Below, piece by piece: positions 13,589-25,000 of a stretch of 64,000 nucleotides of DNA. The translations under genes were made by a program, and so were the position numbers. The notes under the pieces were generated by a model. That model saw nothing but the letters and a program-made list of their open reading frames with translations, was not told the origin of the DNA and ran no database searches. Source of the stretch: Syngnathus acus (Eukaryota; Chordata; Actinopteri; Syngnathiformes; Syngnathidae); contig NC_051093.1 of assembly GCF_901709675.1 (NCBI RefSeq), positions 7,114,553 to 7,178,552 of the forward strand, written 5' to 3'. Positions within the stretch are counted from its first letter, which is position 1; every line of letters starts with the position of its first letter.

Positions 13589-15083
13589 TCAAGTATTTTT
13601 GGCTTTGTGCTCTTTACGAGCACGGGAGGACATGAGTTTAAAGAAGAGGGTGGGCCACAACGTGCGGAGATAAATGGCCACCGTGGGCAAAGGTCCCGCC
13701 AAAACAACATCTTTGCTCTTGTGTCGCACAGCTTTCAGAACTGCCTGAGCGACATCTCCTGGATCCCGACCTGTCGCCGTGGTCGTGTCCACAACTAAAA
13801 AATAGCAACAAGACATAAAACTTGTCAAGTCTACTAAAATATGGCACCTGATAACGGACTTTTTTTTTTCTTCTCTAGATCCAATTACATATGTTTAGGA
13901 ATGCCAAATTAAGAAACCTTACCACCATACTTTGAGCCGTCTCCCGTGACGGCATTGACGGAGAGATTTGTCCTGATGTATCCCGGACTAATGACAGTCA
14001 CTGGAATCCCGTAACGTTCCACCTCAGCCCGTAAACAATCAAAGTAGGCCTGGGTGGCGTGTTTGGACGCTGCATCTAAATACACAAGATACAAAGAAAA
14101 ACATTGTTTTAGTTTGTTTCCAAATAGGGAGAAAACATTTCAAATAAATTAGAATAAAAAAAACTTACAGGCTGATCGGTATGGAATAGCGATCTTGCCC
14201 TGAACGCTGCTTATGACAACAATATGGCCACTGCGCTGGCGAACCATGGAAGGCAGAAGAGCTGATGAAAGGAGAAAAAAGTTTAACTTGTGGCAACTTT
14301 TGTCCAGCTTAACAACACACAGTAGACGTGCTAACCAACCACAAGCCCACCGAGCTAACTTCCTCCTCACTGACCTTGCGTAAGAGCAACTGGTCCGAAG
14401 TAATTTGTTTCCATAACATCCCTCTGAACCGATAGGTGAGTGTCCAGTATGTTGCCGCGGTAACTGATTCCGGCATTATTAATGAGGACGTCCACTCGCC
14501 CGTAGCACCTCAAGATGTCCTGCGCCGCTCTGTCCATCGAGTGTGTGTCGCTCAGGTCGAAGATAACGGTGCTGGGAACGTACGTCTGCACGTTGAACGC
14601 AGAAAGCCGGTTAATCCACGAGCTGTGACAAGTTTTTAATTGAATGTAGCTGTTTGAGGCACAAGTAAATTGAATTGCAGATGTCCCGAATGAGTGTGTT
14701 TGAATACCTGCTGCTTTCCATCCTTTGCACTTGCGTTCAGCTCCTCAACCACCTGCTGCAGTCGACTTGCATCTCGACCGCACAGTATCAATCGAGCCCC
14801 TGCACTGTGGAACACACGTGCGCATTCTACAAGAGGGGGGAAAAAAAACAATCCAGCAAGCTCAATATAAATAAAGTCGTTATGTCAGCTGAAGTTGAGA
14901 AGATATGACCAGAAAGCTCAGCTGACCTTTGCCCAATCCGGAGCTGGCGCCCGTGATGACCACCACTGCATCCTGGAGAGAAGCTCCGCCTCGTCGTCGG
15001 CCAAGTAGACGATAGAGAAGTAAAACTCCCACACTTGCGAGGAGCAATGCCGGTAGCGCTCCTCCTCCGGTGACACGCTCCAT
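13589..15083 (-). CDS. dhrs7b: Dehydrogenase/reductase SDR family member 7B, 6 exons
   Basis: This is a membrane-anchored short-chain dehydrogenase/reductase. The mammalian protein (PexRAP) reduces acyl-dihydroxyacetone phosphate in peroxisomal ether-lipid synthesis. Exons: 15083-14927, 14826-14708, 14585-14375, 14261-14169, 14075-13923, 13794-13589; all phases fit, giving 312 residues (human 325). A hydrophobic N-terminal segment ([18 protein letters not shown]) precedes the Rossmann motif [12 protein letters not shown], the catalytic serine region (VVISSVQGK) and YAASK (catalytic Tyr/Lys, split by a splice junction) are intact. The C-terminus [11 protein letters not shown] matches the human tail. 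The start ATG lies three bases after a splice acceptor, so a 5' exon exists upstream (see 15647-15721). Confidence 0.95.
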
Positions 15084-15423
15084 CACCTACACACAGTAAT
15101 ATCATTGTTTAGATTTGTGCAAGTCCATGGCTGAATGGCTGTAAAATTGTCACACACAAATATGGCCTAGTTTTAATAACCAAAAATCAACTATACAACA
15201 GGGTCCAAAAATACACTTGGCACCTTATTTATTCCCTATGATGTAAATTAACAACTCGTGACTCTTCTTTACTATTCTAAACATGGTGTCTCTTATTAGA
15301 AAAAAATTAATAAATACTTGAATTGTCTTTTAAAAGGCCTGTCTGATGATGCTGGTTGCGTAGAAGTCAATTAATAGTGCTGAAGGAAATTCTCCAATTT
15401 ACTGAATTGGTTCTATGTGATGT

Positions 15424-15437
15424 CCGCTAGAGGGCAG
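15424..15437 (+). promoter_or_regulatory. CTCF-like core motif
   Basis: CCGCTAGAGGGCAG agrees with the vertebrate CTCF core consensus (CCNSYAGRKGGCRS) at every fixed position. It lies between the first coding exon and the 5' exon of DHRS7B. Occupancy is unknown. Confidence 0.45.
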
Positions 15438-15646
15438 ACCGTGCAATTAAATTGCACCCACTTGCCATATTATACCTCAGTCTACTTTATTCCGTCGTAA
15501 CTTTTAGTATCGTCGTATGACGAACGTGACTACCGTGCCACAGTATCGCTATGACAGAAAACGTTCAACATTGACATAAAATTGCAGAAGCTGCAAAATC
15601 CCTCCGCTATAGAGAAAAGATTAATAACAATGCAGTACGTACTCAC

Positions 15647-15721
15647 CTTGGTTTGCAACGCTTTTCTTGATTTCAGAGTTATACTGTTCTCAAACACACA
15701 ATCACTTCCTTTATAACACAC
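15647..15721 (-). other. Probable 5' exon of DHRS7B
   Basis: A strong donor (CCAAG|GTGAGT) ends this exon, and it would join the acceptor just before the DHRS7B ATG exon (first base 15086). Read in the same frame as the gene, the join gives SRKALQTKVMERV, which resembles the human N-terminus TRKSLPKVKAMDF. However, the frame has no ATG before an in-frame TAA at 15733-15731. I treat it as mostly 5' UTR; exact ends are inferred. Confidence 0.5.
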
Positions 15722-15730
15722 CCACGCAAT

Positions 15731-15775
15731 TTACTTCCGGGTTGTTTCTCGCAAAGGCTCACGGGAATTGAAGTG
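15731..15775 (-). promoter_or_regulatory. DHRS7B promoter motifs: ETS site and ZNF143-like site
   Basis: Immediately upstream of the candidate first exon are ACTTCCGGGTT (15733-15743; ETS/GABP type on the minus strand) and, at 15756-15773, a minus-strand ACTTCAATTCCCGTGAGCC that resembles the ZNF143/THAP11 motif. Both are common in CpG promoters of housekeeping genes. Motif calls are by eye. Confidence 0.45.
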
Positions 15776-16877
15776 TTATTTAGTTTTACGTGTACGCACG
15801 ATTAAAAAACGTTGACTCTTCTTGTTTTATATTTTATTGGTTCTGAAAGATATGCTTGAAAAAATGAAATTACACATTCAAAGAGTATTACACTGCTCCA
15901 AGAGTTTGCATTATTTTCAAATACAATTGCGATTGAAAGGTGAACATAATTTATTTTCAGTCGAGTAGGTCCTGCTCTTTGAAATTGCACCTTTAATAGA
16001 TAACTAAAAACAAAAGAAAAAGTCCAAAACGATTGCTTAAAGCACAATTTAAATGTTAGGTGTTTACATTTCCATTAAATCAGCTGCTGTTTTCGTCAGA
16101 TATTTTTTTGATGTCTTGTGTCGTTTTTGACGAAAACATCAACAAAACATTTTTATGAGAATCCAAAAATCAGGCAAAGCTGATTTGTTTTGACTTGAAT
16201 TTGGTGTGCGAGTGCAAGGTCAGAAGTAGGATTTGATCAGAATTGTACATCTGGACATGGAAAACATATTTTAGCATGGATTAAGTTTATCTCTGTACAG
16301 CAGATACCGGCATCTGACACAACTCAAGACACGGAAATTGATAGGTCGACTTGTCACGCTATTCAGTGTTGGACAATACTGCGAAACATGGCTGGACTAT
16401 TATCTGTTTGCTTGGGGAAAAAAAGTCAGATAGAGAGAAGCACGCTTTTCAAATAGCCTAATGTTTAATGAAAGGTGAAGTACTGATCAGCAAGTAAGGG
16501 AGTACAGTAAAACTACGAGGGGAAAAGGTCAAGCTCAAATCACACGTGTCCATCTCAACCACGCAGCTTCAGCCTTTACACAAAGGTCAAGTGTCAGAAT
16601 GCAGGGAAGGAGGCGCAAAGGTAATACAGAGAACATGTGTGCTGTGGTTGTCACTATGAGAAAACAAATGCGGGAAGAAAAAAACAAAAACAACTTCCTT
16701 CTAGTTTTAACTATATCCCTCTGATCAAAGTTCAAAGCAGCCACCACAAGTGTTGTGGGCCCCATTGTGACCTTCCACTTTTCACACACCAGACTGTGGA
16801 TAGGTTTGCTGTTATTCTTCTTTTTTGTAGGTTTATCTCATTTTCCTGTCGGTTCTTAAATGGTCTTCAGAGTGCAC
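15776..16877. other. TMEM11 3' UTR/intergenic
   Basis: AT-rich sequence between the TMEM11 stop and the DHRS7B promoter. It carries a minus-strand AATAAA near 15833 that could end TMEM11. No ORF here looks like a gene. Confidence 0.5.
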
Positions 16878-18766
16878 TCATACAGCATAGAGTTCGTAGA
16901 TCTTCTTGACGCAGTACGCCAGCGCGGCCATCGCTATCGTGTTATGGAGTCTCTTTCTGTGGATGTCATCCCTGCGCACCAAGACCACGGGCGTGGAGGA
17001 GGTGAGTGTGTGCAGGGGTAGCCGCGACAGTTTTTGGCTGTCATATTCCACCTGGTACTTGCAGCAGGGGTCAAACTGCCATGAAATCCCATAGAGGGCG
17101 GCGCAGGCCACGCTGAGGGCGCCGGCTGGCAACGCCACGTAACGCGTGTATTCTGGAGGCAGTGAAAGCGGCGTCAGGAGGCAAGCGGCCCCCGACAACA
17201 CGGCCGTCTTGTGCAGGCAGTTGCCCACTGTAATCCACCGTGCCGTCTCGTCGCCGATGCGCGTGGGTTCGATAACAATGTATTTATACTGGGCCTCCAG
17301 TGCTTGCTCCAACTCATACTCAAACTGGTCCTGCGCGTTCTCCCCGTTGTAGATCTCGTGAACTATGTAGCAGTCGGTCGCCGCCATCACTCCCCTGCAG
17401 AAAGGGTGACAATGACGACCGAAGAATTAAACACCACTCAATGTATACACTGGAATGTCTGATGGCTTCACACTGCCCCAGCTTGTCCGAGTGTTGCCAA
17501 GCCTATATTAGGACACTTGTATTGCCTTGAGTTCTTAGTAGAAGCTTTAATTGTGGAATATAAATATCGCTTTGCTTTTCGGATGATTCGGTTTCACTGA
17601 GTCCCCTGGTATGGCTTCGTCACGAGTACAATTCTCATACTTTAGTGGGAGAAAAAAAATGTCTAAACTATCATACTTCAAAAAAGCACAATAGATTAAG
17701 AAATCATGTCGCGATTTTACAATAGGGAGTTAATGAAGCATTCCTTTTCTGCGTTTCATCATCAAATCTACGCAGTTTGTAAGTCACATTATATTGCCCT
17801 CTGGTGGCCGAGGCACATACATCAAAATCAGCAATGCCATCTGAATTATCATGTCCAAAATGTTTCATGCTTTCATTCCTTTAAATTATGTATTTACAGT
17901 ATGCTATTCAAAGCACAATACAGGTGCCCAGTGCCATTTTTTTATAACTCAAAAACAATTAGTTGGCGTTCTGGGCCACTGGAATAGATGATAGGCATTT
18001 CCATTCGTTTAAATTCAGAAAGGTGATTGGAGAGACGAGTGTTTCAAGTTAGAATCGTGGTCACGGTATAAAATAAGTTTGCAGCGTTGAATACCAGAGA
18101 CATGATTGCTGCAAATAAATATTTACATTTGCCTCATTATTCATGGCAGTACTTCTGCGCAGATAAACAGTACATGGTCAACATGGAAGTATTTCTAAAT
18201 CAACTTTAACGACACTAGAATGCTCAAGGTTGTTACGATAAGATAGGCAACAGGTAGCTTGTCGTAACACACAGGACACAGTGTACCCATGCGAGGCTAA
18301 CTGGCTTCTAGCATGGAAGAAACTTATGGTGATTGGCCAGCTAAGTTAGGAAGAAGGTTCCATGTCATCAGTGGGAAACCGTAGCATATTCGAGGCAAAA
18401 CACACCAAGCAAAGTCTATTGCGAACCTCCCCGCAAACGCAAAATTCATGACAACTTTCCCAGTCGCTGATCGGCTGATGTGAAATAACCAAAACATCAC
18501 ATGAGCCACTAGATGGTTTCCTTGTTAACACTGGCTAGCAGACACGTTAGCAAGTTAGCATGCTAATGTTAGCTAAGCATTAGATAAAATTCTTCGTGAG
18601 GTTCTCGTTGCATATTTGAAAGATAAACACGTTATTTGTCTGACGTTAGGTGACACGGACAAACGTTTCAATATGAGCGAAACATTTTGGTAGAACGTGA
18701 AAGATGTGAAGTAACTGACCTCTCCCTGCTCACTGGGACACCGCGCCTCCTTCCCAGCGACGCCAT
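16878..18766 (-). CDS. tmem11: Transmembrane protein 11, mitochondrial inner membrane, 2 exons
   Basis: TMEM11 (PMI in Drosophila) is an inner-membrane protein that associates with MICOS and controls crista and mitochondrial shape. A short first exon (18766-18720, MASLGRRRGVPVSRER) joins in phase to the second (17394-16878), giving 187 residues (human 192). The second exon contains the near-invariant ATDCYIVHEIYNGENAQDQF, two hydrophobic segments (around residues 80-102 and 108-128), GISWQFDPCCKYQVEYD, and the C-terminus CVKKIYELYAV identical to the human end. The human N-terminus also has a GRRR...RER pattern, which supports the first exon. The intron holds a CTCF-like motif. DHRS7B-TMEM11-NATD1 order matches human 17p11.2. 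Confidence 0.96.
17794..17807 (-). promoter_or_regulatory. CTCF-like core motif in TMEM11 intron
   Basis: On the minus strand the sequence is CCACCAGAGGGCAA, a close match to the CTCF core. It points toward the plus-strand motif at 15424. Binding is not shown by sequence alone. Confidence 0.45.
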
Positions 18767-18780
18767 GATGGAGATAGAGC

Positions 18781-18889
18781 CGTTGTGGCAAGTGACGTAT
18801 GGCGCCATAAGGCGTCCTGGGTAATGTAGTGTTCGGAAAGTGACTTACAGAAACTCCTAGCGGAATTAAACTACATTTCCCACAATGCA
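18781..18889. promoter_or_regulatory. TMEM11 promoter with paired ZNF143-type sites
   Basis: Upstream of the TMEM11 start are ACTACATTTCCCACAATGC (18870-18888), very close to the ZNF143/THAP11 SBS consensus, and an opposing weaker copy, ACTACATTACCCAG on the minus strand (18817-18830). A palindromic ATGGCGCCAT and a CRE-like GTGACGTAT lie at 18791-18808. There is no TATA box, as expected for a housekeeping promoter. Confidence 0.5.
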
Positions 18890-20180
18890 TTAACATGCGT
18901 CATTCGTACGTATTTATCATGATCACGTTGACGTATCGCGAGGTCAGAAGAAAATACATATGACGCATTCAATGTAGCGTATTTGAGCGGAAATATGATT
19001 ATTCGAATTCATGATGTTATGCATTGTACATCTACCATAATCAATCATGTAAAATAAATAGTGACCTTATTCATGTTAGTATATTTTATTACTTTATTCA
19101 TACAATAAAGTGTCAAGCACAAAACATTTTCACAGTGAAGTGAATGTTTGAAATGGTTTCGTCATTTAGCTTTCAAGAAAATGTACACATACTGTTCATA
19201 CATACATATAAACAAGAAATGAAATATTGCCTATTAATAGGTGATTTCCACCCAGTAAACTAGTGTTTTCTGCATTTAAAGCAGTCAGTCAGCCCAACAT
19301 AGTTCTGACAGAGTGTAAGGAATTTCCTGAGGTTTGCTTCTCCTCAACACGGATTGTCAACAGCAAAGGAGCCAAACTAGGGGAAAACCACAGTGAAACA
19401 TTTCAGGGATTTTTATTTTTTTTTTTCCCCTAACACAATGATATCTATCATTGTGAAATCCTAAAGCACGATTGTTTGCGGTGCCAAAGAAAGAAAATGA
19501 CACACGATAGGAACGTAGTGAGTAAACTTCAGCCATCCAGTTTCAAGCTCTAGAATAAACAAAGGATGTGGTTGAACTTGAATAAAAATGTCCTCAATGC
19601 AGCTATTGTTTTTTTTTTTTTTTTAAATACTGGTTTGTCCATTTGCACACGTGACATTTGCACAGATTTCTGATCTCTTTGAATTAAAATAGTGGAAGGT
19701 TGTCTTGCATCATTTACTTTGTATGCTGCCAATTTTCATTATTACTCATTGTGAGTAATTATTGAAATATTACCACATCAACACAAAATGGCAGTAGGGG
19801 GGGAGTTCAAACAAACGTCATGAAAAGGTGAATTCTGTCAAACAATTATGAATAAAAACAAAGTGGCAGACCCCTTACAAGCTCTGACTTCTACCTGAGC
19901 GCAAATCAAATGACATTTGTTTACATACAGGTGAAGAAGTCATTCACATCCTGAATCCTTTCTGTCTGATAAGAGACATTGGACTCAGCTGATTGGTGAT
20001 CTGTTGAAGGAGATTGCCCTTGTTGTGAATAGATGTGACCAAGTCATGTCAGCATCAAAGTTCCGTTCAAGGAGATCAGCTGGCTCCTTTAAACAATGCC
20101 TGGAGGAAGGTCCTTTGTAACATTTCAGTCTTTAATTTCAAAGAATACCTCACTTTTGAGTCTCTTGGTACCATGTGTGG
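18890..20180. other. NATD1 3' UTR and intergenic DNA
   Basis: No coding gene. AT-rich, with poly-T/poly-A runs near 19420 and 19610; most of it probably belongs to a long NATD1 3' UTR. No conserved RNA was recognised. Confidence 0.5.
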
Positions 20181-21044
20181 TCATTGGTAAATATGTTCAA
20201 AGTAATGAGGTTGCGGATTCTCTTTGACGTATTTCTGAATGTACCAACAGGTCAGATGAGCTTTCAGATCTTCTTCCACCACAAAGTCCATGGCCGCCTG
20301 TGTTCACAGAAGCATACTTGTAGGAAATTGCAACAATGAATGACAAGTGACAAAATGCAATGTTACCTTGGCCAGGTGTTTGGCAATCCCTCTCCCTCTG
20401 TAAGCATCTGGAACTTCAGTATGTTGCAGGTCCACCGTCTTTTTACCAACGTATTCATAAAGAAGGACGGCACGATCATGAGACCCTGAAGGACATCAAA
20501 GTCAACACAGTTACTAGCTCCAATTCATCCATTTTGCTCGTTGACATAAGTTGTCCTTCTTCAGATCACTGACAAAACACCAATGATGAGGATAAGGACT
20601 AACATTAAATGTACCAGACAAAATACAGAGAAAAACTCAAGTGACAATAACAACAATGCAATTTGACATTTTAATCTATGAGAACCAATCCAGAGAAATT
20701 AATCAAATTCAAGAATAACAAAATATTACAAAGTAGGGCTGCACAAAATATTGAAAAATATAGATATGATATGCAATATGCATATCGCAAAGACATGCAG
20801 TATTTTTATGCGTGTTTTCCCATACTGCAACACAACATGTGTCCAATGATTTCTGGTTGATGAAGTCTACGCTAAATGAAGCTAACTAACAACAAGCTCT
20901 GCGCTAGCATTAGCCAAGAGCTACCAACATCTCGTTGATCATACCGTTCAATCGAATGACAAATTGTCGACGCTTTTTGTCGTGTTCCACTTGGATTTGA
21001 GGGTTGCTGGCGTCGAAGGAATTTGCTTGTGCCGTATGAGCCAT
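20181..21044 (-). CDS. natd1: N-acetyltransferase domain-containing protein 1, 3 exons, +1 frameshift in exon 2
   Basis: This small GNAT-fold protein (human NATD1/C17orf103, 113 residues) is a putative acetyltransferase of unknown substrate. Exons: 21044-20945 ([20 protein letters not shown]), 20486-20367 and 20297-20181. The acetyl-CoA loop motif [12 protein letters not shown] and the C-terminal [14 protein letters not shown] are intact. Exon 2 is 120 bases, but phase requires 119. The extra base is in an A4 run on the plus strand (20459-20462; T4 in the coding strand), between AVLL and YEYVGKK. Taken literally, translation stops just after the join (TTA TGA). With one base removed the protein is 111 residues and full length. 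A homopolymer sequencing error is the likelier cause, but a real null allele cannot be excluded. Confidence 0.85.
20736..20800. repeat. Degenerate dispersed repeat (GGGCTGCAC...CATATCGCAAAGACATGCAG type)
   Basis: The NATD1 intron holds a sequence beginning GGGCTGCACAAAATATTG and ending in CATATCGCAAAGACATGCAG. It resembles an abundant short non-autonomous repeat seen in many fish introns. The family name is uncertain and the copy is degenerate. Confidence 0.35.
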
Positions 21045-22025
21045 AGTAGTGTGATTAAAAAAAAAAAAAAAAAAAAACGACGACGATTGATGTGAACAGG
21101 ACTGAGAAGCGCTTCCAAGCAGAAATGGCTCCAGTGAAGACTACACGGGAAGCAAAACACTTCATGCAAGGAAATCAGCTGGAGGGTCACGTGACGCCCG
21201 GCCAATCCGCATTTGGCTTGTGGGTGGGAGCTAAAAAGGGTAATAAATATTTTTTTTTCTTTCTTTCTCTCTTAGAAATGACTTCACGATGAGATGATGA
21301 CGCATTGCCAGTTATTACCTCATAACATTCAAAATACTGCACTGAGGAAGACAATGGATGACGTCAGAAGCACTGAGTGAACGCCTTGTCAATGCTGTCA
21401 ATGTGTACTGCCGCCATCTGGTGGCCTTTTGGTGCATTAATAATCTAAATCGTCTAATTGCCGTATTGAGATTGCCATTTAAGATGCAATTTGTTTTTTT
21501 CAAGGGTCTCATGTATTTTTAAACAAACATAAGCAATACATGAACCTGCATTGTAACAAACGATATAATTTTTAATGTATATTACATAAATGTTTTGGTT
21601 TTAAGGGATGGGTTTAGTATACTAAAAAAAAAAGGCAAATTAACCATGACTCAAAGTCAAAGACACTTTATCTAAGACACAACACACACCATGATGAACC
21701 TTGGTGATTTCAAAGAAGATGGGCCCCAAGTGTTTGTGTAGTAATCCTGTTAAACTTTTGACCTCATTCTTCAAAACTAATGGAGTTTGTCAACTCGGTC
21801 GAGGATTACGGATGTCTAACACTTCTCCAAACAGCTATTTGTGATTTGTCCCTTCATTTGGTGAGCGATAGCACAACTGTTTTTTGCAGTCGGATAAATA
21901 ATTTAGCTGCATCTCCCTTTTGCCTTAACATTTTTACATTTATTTTAAGGATTATCTGATGGTTCGCATTTTTTCCTGCTCTGATGTGAAAAAAGTTGGA
22001 TTATCATTCAGTACATTCTCTGAAA
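21045..22025. other. Intergenic between NATD1 and the coiled-coil gene
   Basis: Divergent promoter space. A poly-A run (21057-21077) lies just upstream of the NATD1 start. No coding exon was recognised; the coiled-coil gene's first coding exon appears to begin after an acceptor at about 21949. Confidence 0.5.
21411..21424 (-). promoter_or_regulatory. CTCF-like core motif upstream of NATD1
   Basis: On the minus strand CCACCAGATGGCGG matches the CTCF core consensus. It is the second minus-oriented motif facing the plus-oriented one at 15424. Confidence 0.45.
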
Positions 22026-25000
22026 ATGATGTCCAAGGCACCAAGGTAAGAAAAAAATTGTCAACACATTTTCGGTAAACAAATAAGTCCATAAAAAATA
22101 ATGCAAATTGTGCAAGATTTTATTTATACTTCTGAAAGTGGTATGTGTTCTTTGAAAAAACTTTTTCAATGTGTTCATTGCTTGTGGTTGAAATTCCTTT
22201 CATATTTTATCAATTTGTAAGAAAAAACAATTTATCATGGGACTTACCTGATGCGAAACTGTGATTCAATGCATTGAACACTGTCCGACTGCCTTTACAT
22301 GTACTTTAAAAGGTTGGCAACTTTAATTAACATGATCCACATTGTTTGAATATTAGATGGCCTGAAGTCCTGGTTAACACCAAGATTCCCAAACCTACAC
22401 CCAAAAAAGGAGGAAAGGTAGGTTACCGTTATTCAACCATTTTTTTTTGTACATACATTTGGGTCACTTCAATTTCAAATATGATTTTTAGTTTGTAGGT
22501 CATGTGACGGTCACAGCCTCTTTGTGTAATCGATATATTACTATTGCATGTTTGTGTGTCTAAATGTGTGTGTGTGTCTGTGATCACCGAGTGAGTCAGA
22601 TGGCGCTTAAGCGAATTAAAAGCTCTGATTTGGATTTAACAGTTTGCAACGGTGTTTATTGGATTGAACAAATCAAAGAGCCCAAGTTGGAATGGAGACA
22701 GATGCTGCACTATAGATTCTTTTAAGACTTTCCCTCATCAGAAGAAAAAGTACCAATAAAATATTTGATTTGTCTCTCCGTCTCTCTCAAAGGAGGCGTC
22801 ATTATTATCAGCGGCCGTATCTACTGGAGGTAAACAAGCTAACGGCGATGCATCCAAAGCCAACCAGCAAGGTCGTGGAGGTCACCGGGTTTCCAGGGCA
22901 TCATCTCGTCCGTCCAGACCCGCTCTGCAGCTTTGTAGCAGCCGAAGCTTTTCATCCCTCCACACCAGCTCCCTCACTACGACTCCATTCATGAGGAGCA
23001 GTCGTTCTCTCAATAGACTTGACCAGAGAGCTACCGGATGTGATGTGGACGCAAATGCTCCTCACAGCAACAAATCGAAACTTAATATTAAGAATGACAA
23101 CAAAGTGGAGTATCAAGACAACGGCTCGCAAACAAACACATGCTGTGAAGGTGCAAAAGAAGAGATCAAGCTGCAGCAAAAGATGGAGGAAACATCTGCT
23201 GACATAAGCTCTGTGTCGTCTCCCAGCTTGTCGCCCACCTCCTCACCCTGCACTGACTCGCCATTATCTCATTTCAATCCGACACAGCAAACGGAAGAAG
23301 GTACGGGAATATTACAAAATTTGGATATAGTATTTATAACTCCTTGAATTTGTATTTATGACATTCAGTGGGCTCTCCATATTCATCATCATGTGTGATC
23401 CAATCAAATGAAGACAGTTCTGATCAAGAGCGTCGTCCTTCTGAGGAAGACAGAGAGCGACTTGTCAAAGAGGTGAGACAGATGTAAATATTTTGGGGAG
23501 GGGAGAAAAAAAAAAATCTACATTTCAATTAATTTGTGTTGTTTTCATCTACAGTTGGAAAAAACACAGATGGAACTGTCTCGGATTCAGCAGCTAAACA
23601 GAAAACTGCAAGATGAAATCAAGATGCAAGATGAGATTCATTTAAGCGAAAAGGTTATTTAAAAAATATTTAATTTAATTTAATTTAATTTAATTTAATT
23701 TAATTTAATTTAATTTAATTTAATTTAATTTAATTTTATTTTATTTTCCATTGCAGAATGATCTTCTGCTCAATTCTAACGTATCATCAGATCCAGCTTC
23801 GGCGTTGCACCAACTGCAGAAGATGAACTGCGAACTCCGTGTTGATATAGAGGTGCAAAAGAGAATACAGGAGGAAGCCAGGGAAGCCGATCTACGTCAG
23901 CGAGTGGAGCTCTTAGCTCAACAAGCGCAGGTGCTTGTGACAGGAGATGCCACGGCGCTCGCTCAGGTCCATCTAGAGCAAGAACGTAGATGGTTCCACG
24001 AGCAAAAGATGGAGTGGGAACGTTCCCTCACCTCTTTGAAGAACCAGCTGAGCTTCAGTGAAGACAAGAGGAAAGAGTCAGAGTTGCGCATGACGCGGTT
24101 ACAAGAGGAGTCGTACAGTCACCAGCTTCTCCAGGATGAGGCTCAGGAGCTGAGGAAGGCTCTCCAAGAGGCTACAACGCAACTCCGCACCAACGAGGAT
24201 GCCCAAGCTCAAAAAGAGACACTCCTGCAGAAACATCTCATGCTCCTTCAAGCAAGCCAGGACAGAGAACGGAAGAGTTTGGCAGCCAGCTTGGCGAGGG
24301 CGGAGCAACACTCTCAAGAACTTCAGAAGAGATTGGATCAAGCTGAGGAGCAAGTGGAGAGCTTGACTAAGGTGTGGAGTAGGGACATTGAGGACACCCG
24401 AGAACAACTCCGAGAGGAGTTAGCTTCTTCAGCGGCTGCTGTGCAAAAGTATCGAGATGAAAAAGAACAGATGGAGCAACAATGCCAAGAGCTGCAGAAT
24501 CTTCTGACGGAGGAACGTCAGGAAAAAAGCAGGTTGCAGGATTGTTTGGAAACAGAAGAGACATACTATCAGGATCTTAAACATTCATATGAGAAGATCA
24601 CAGAGGAACTGCTGACGGTTTTGGAGAAGGCGCAACAAAGGGAAACTGAAGTTCAGGAAATACGAAACGGCTTTGAGAGGCTCCTGGATGAAAAGGAGCA
24701 AGAGATGAATGAGGTGTTGCTGAAGATGGAAGTCTTAGGTAACAGTTTGGAGGAGACGGAAGCACAACTCAATGAAAAGCTCAAGGTTTGTGGCTCTTCT
24801 CATGTGGAGGAGGAATCTTTGGAGGCCGTCCAGCACGAGGAGGAGGAGATGGTGGAGCCCGCAAGTGACAGCACGTCAGAGGAACGAGACCAGAACCACC
24901 ATCATCACGCAAGAATCCGATCCTACTCACTTGGCCCATCGCACCAGTACATCATCACCGCAGGAGACGACCCGGAACGCTTTACATCGGCCATCCAGCT

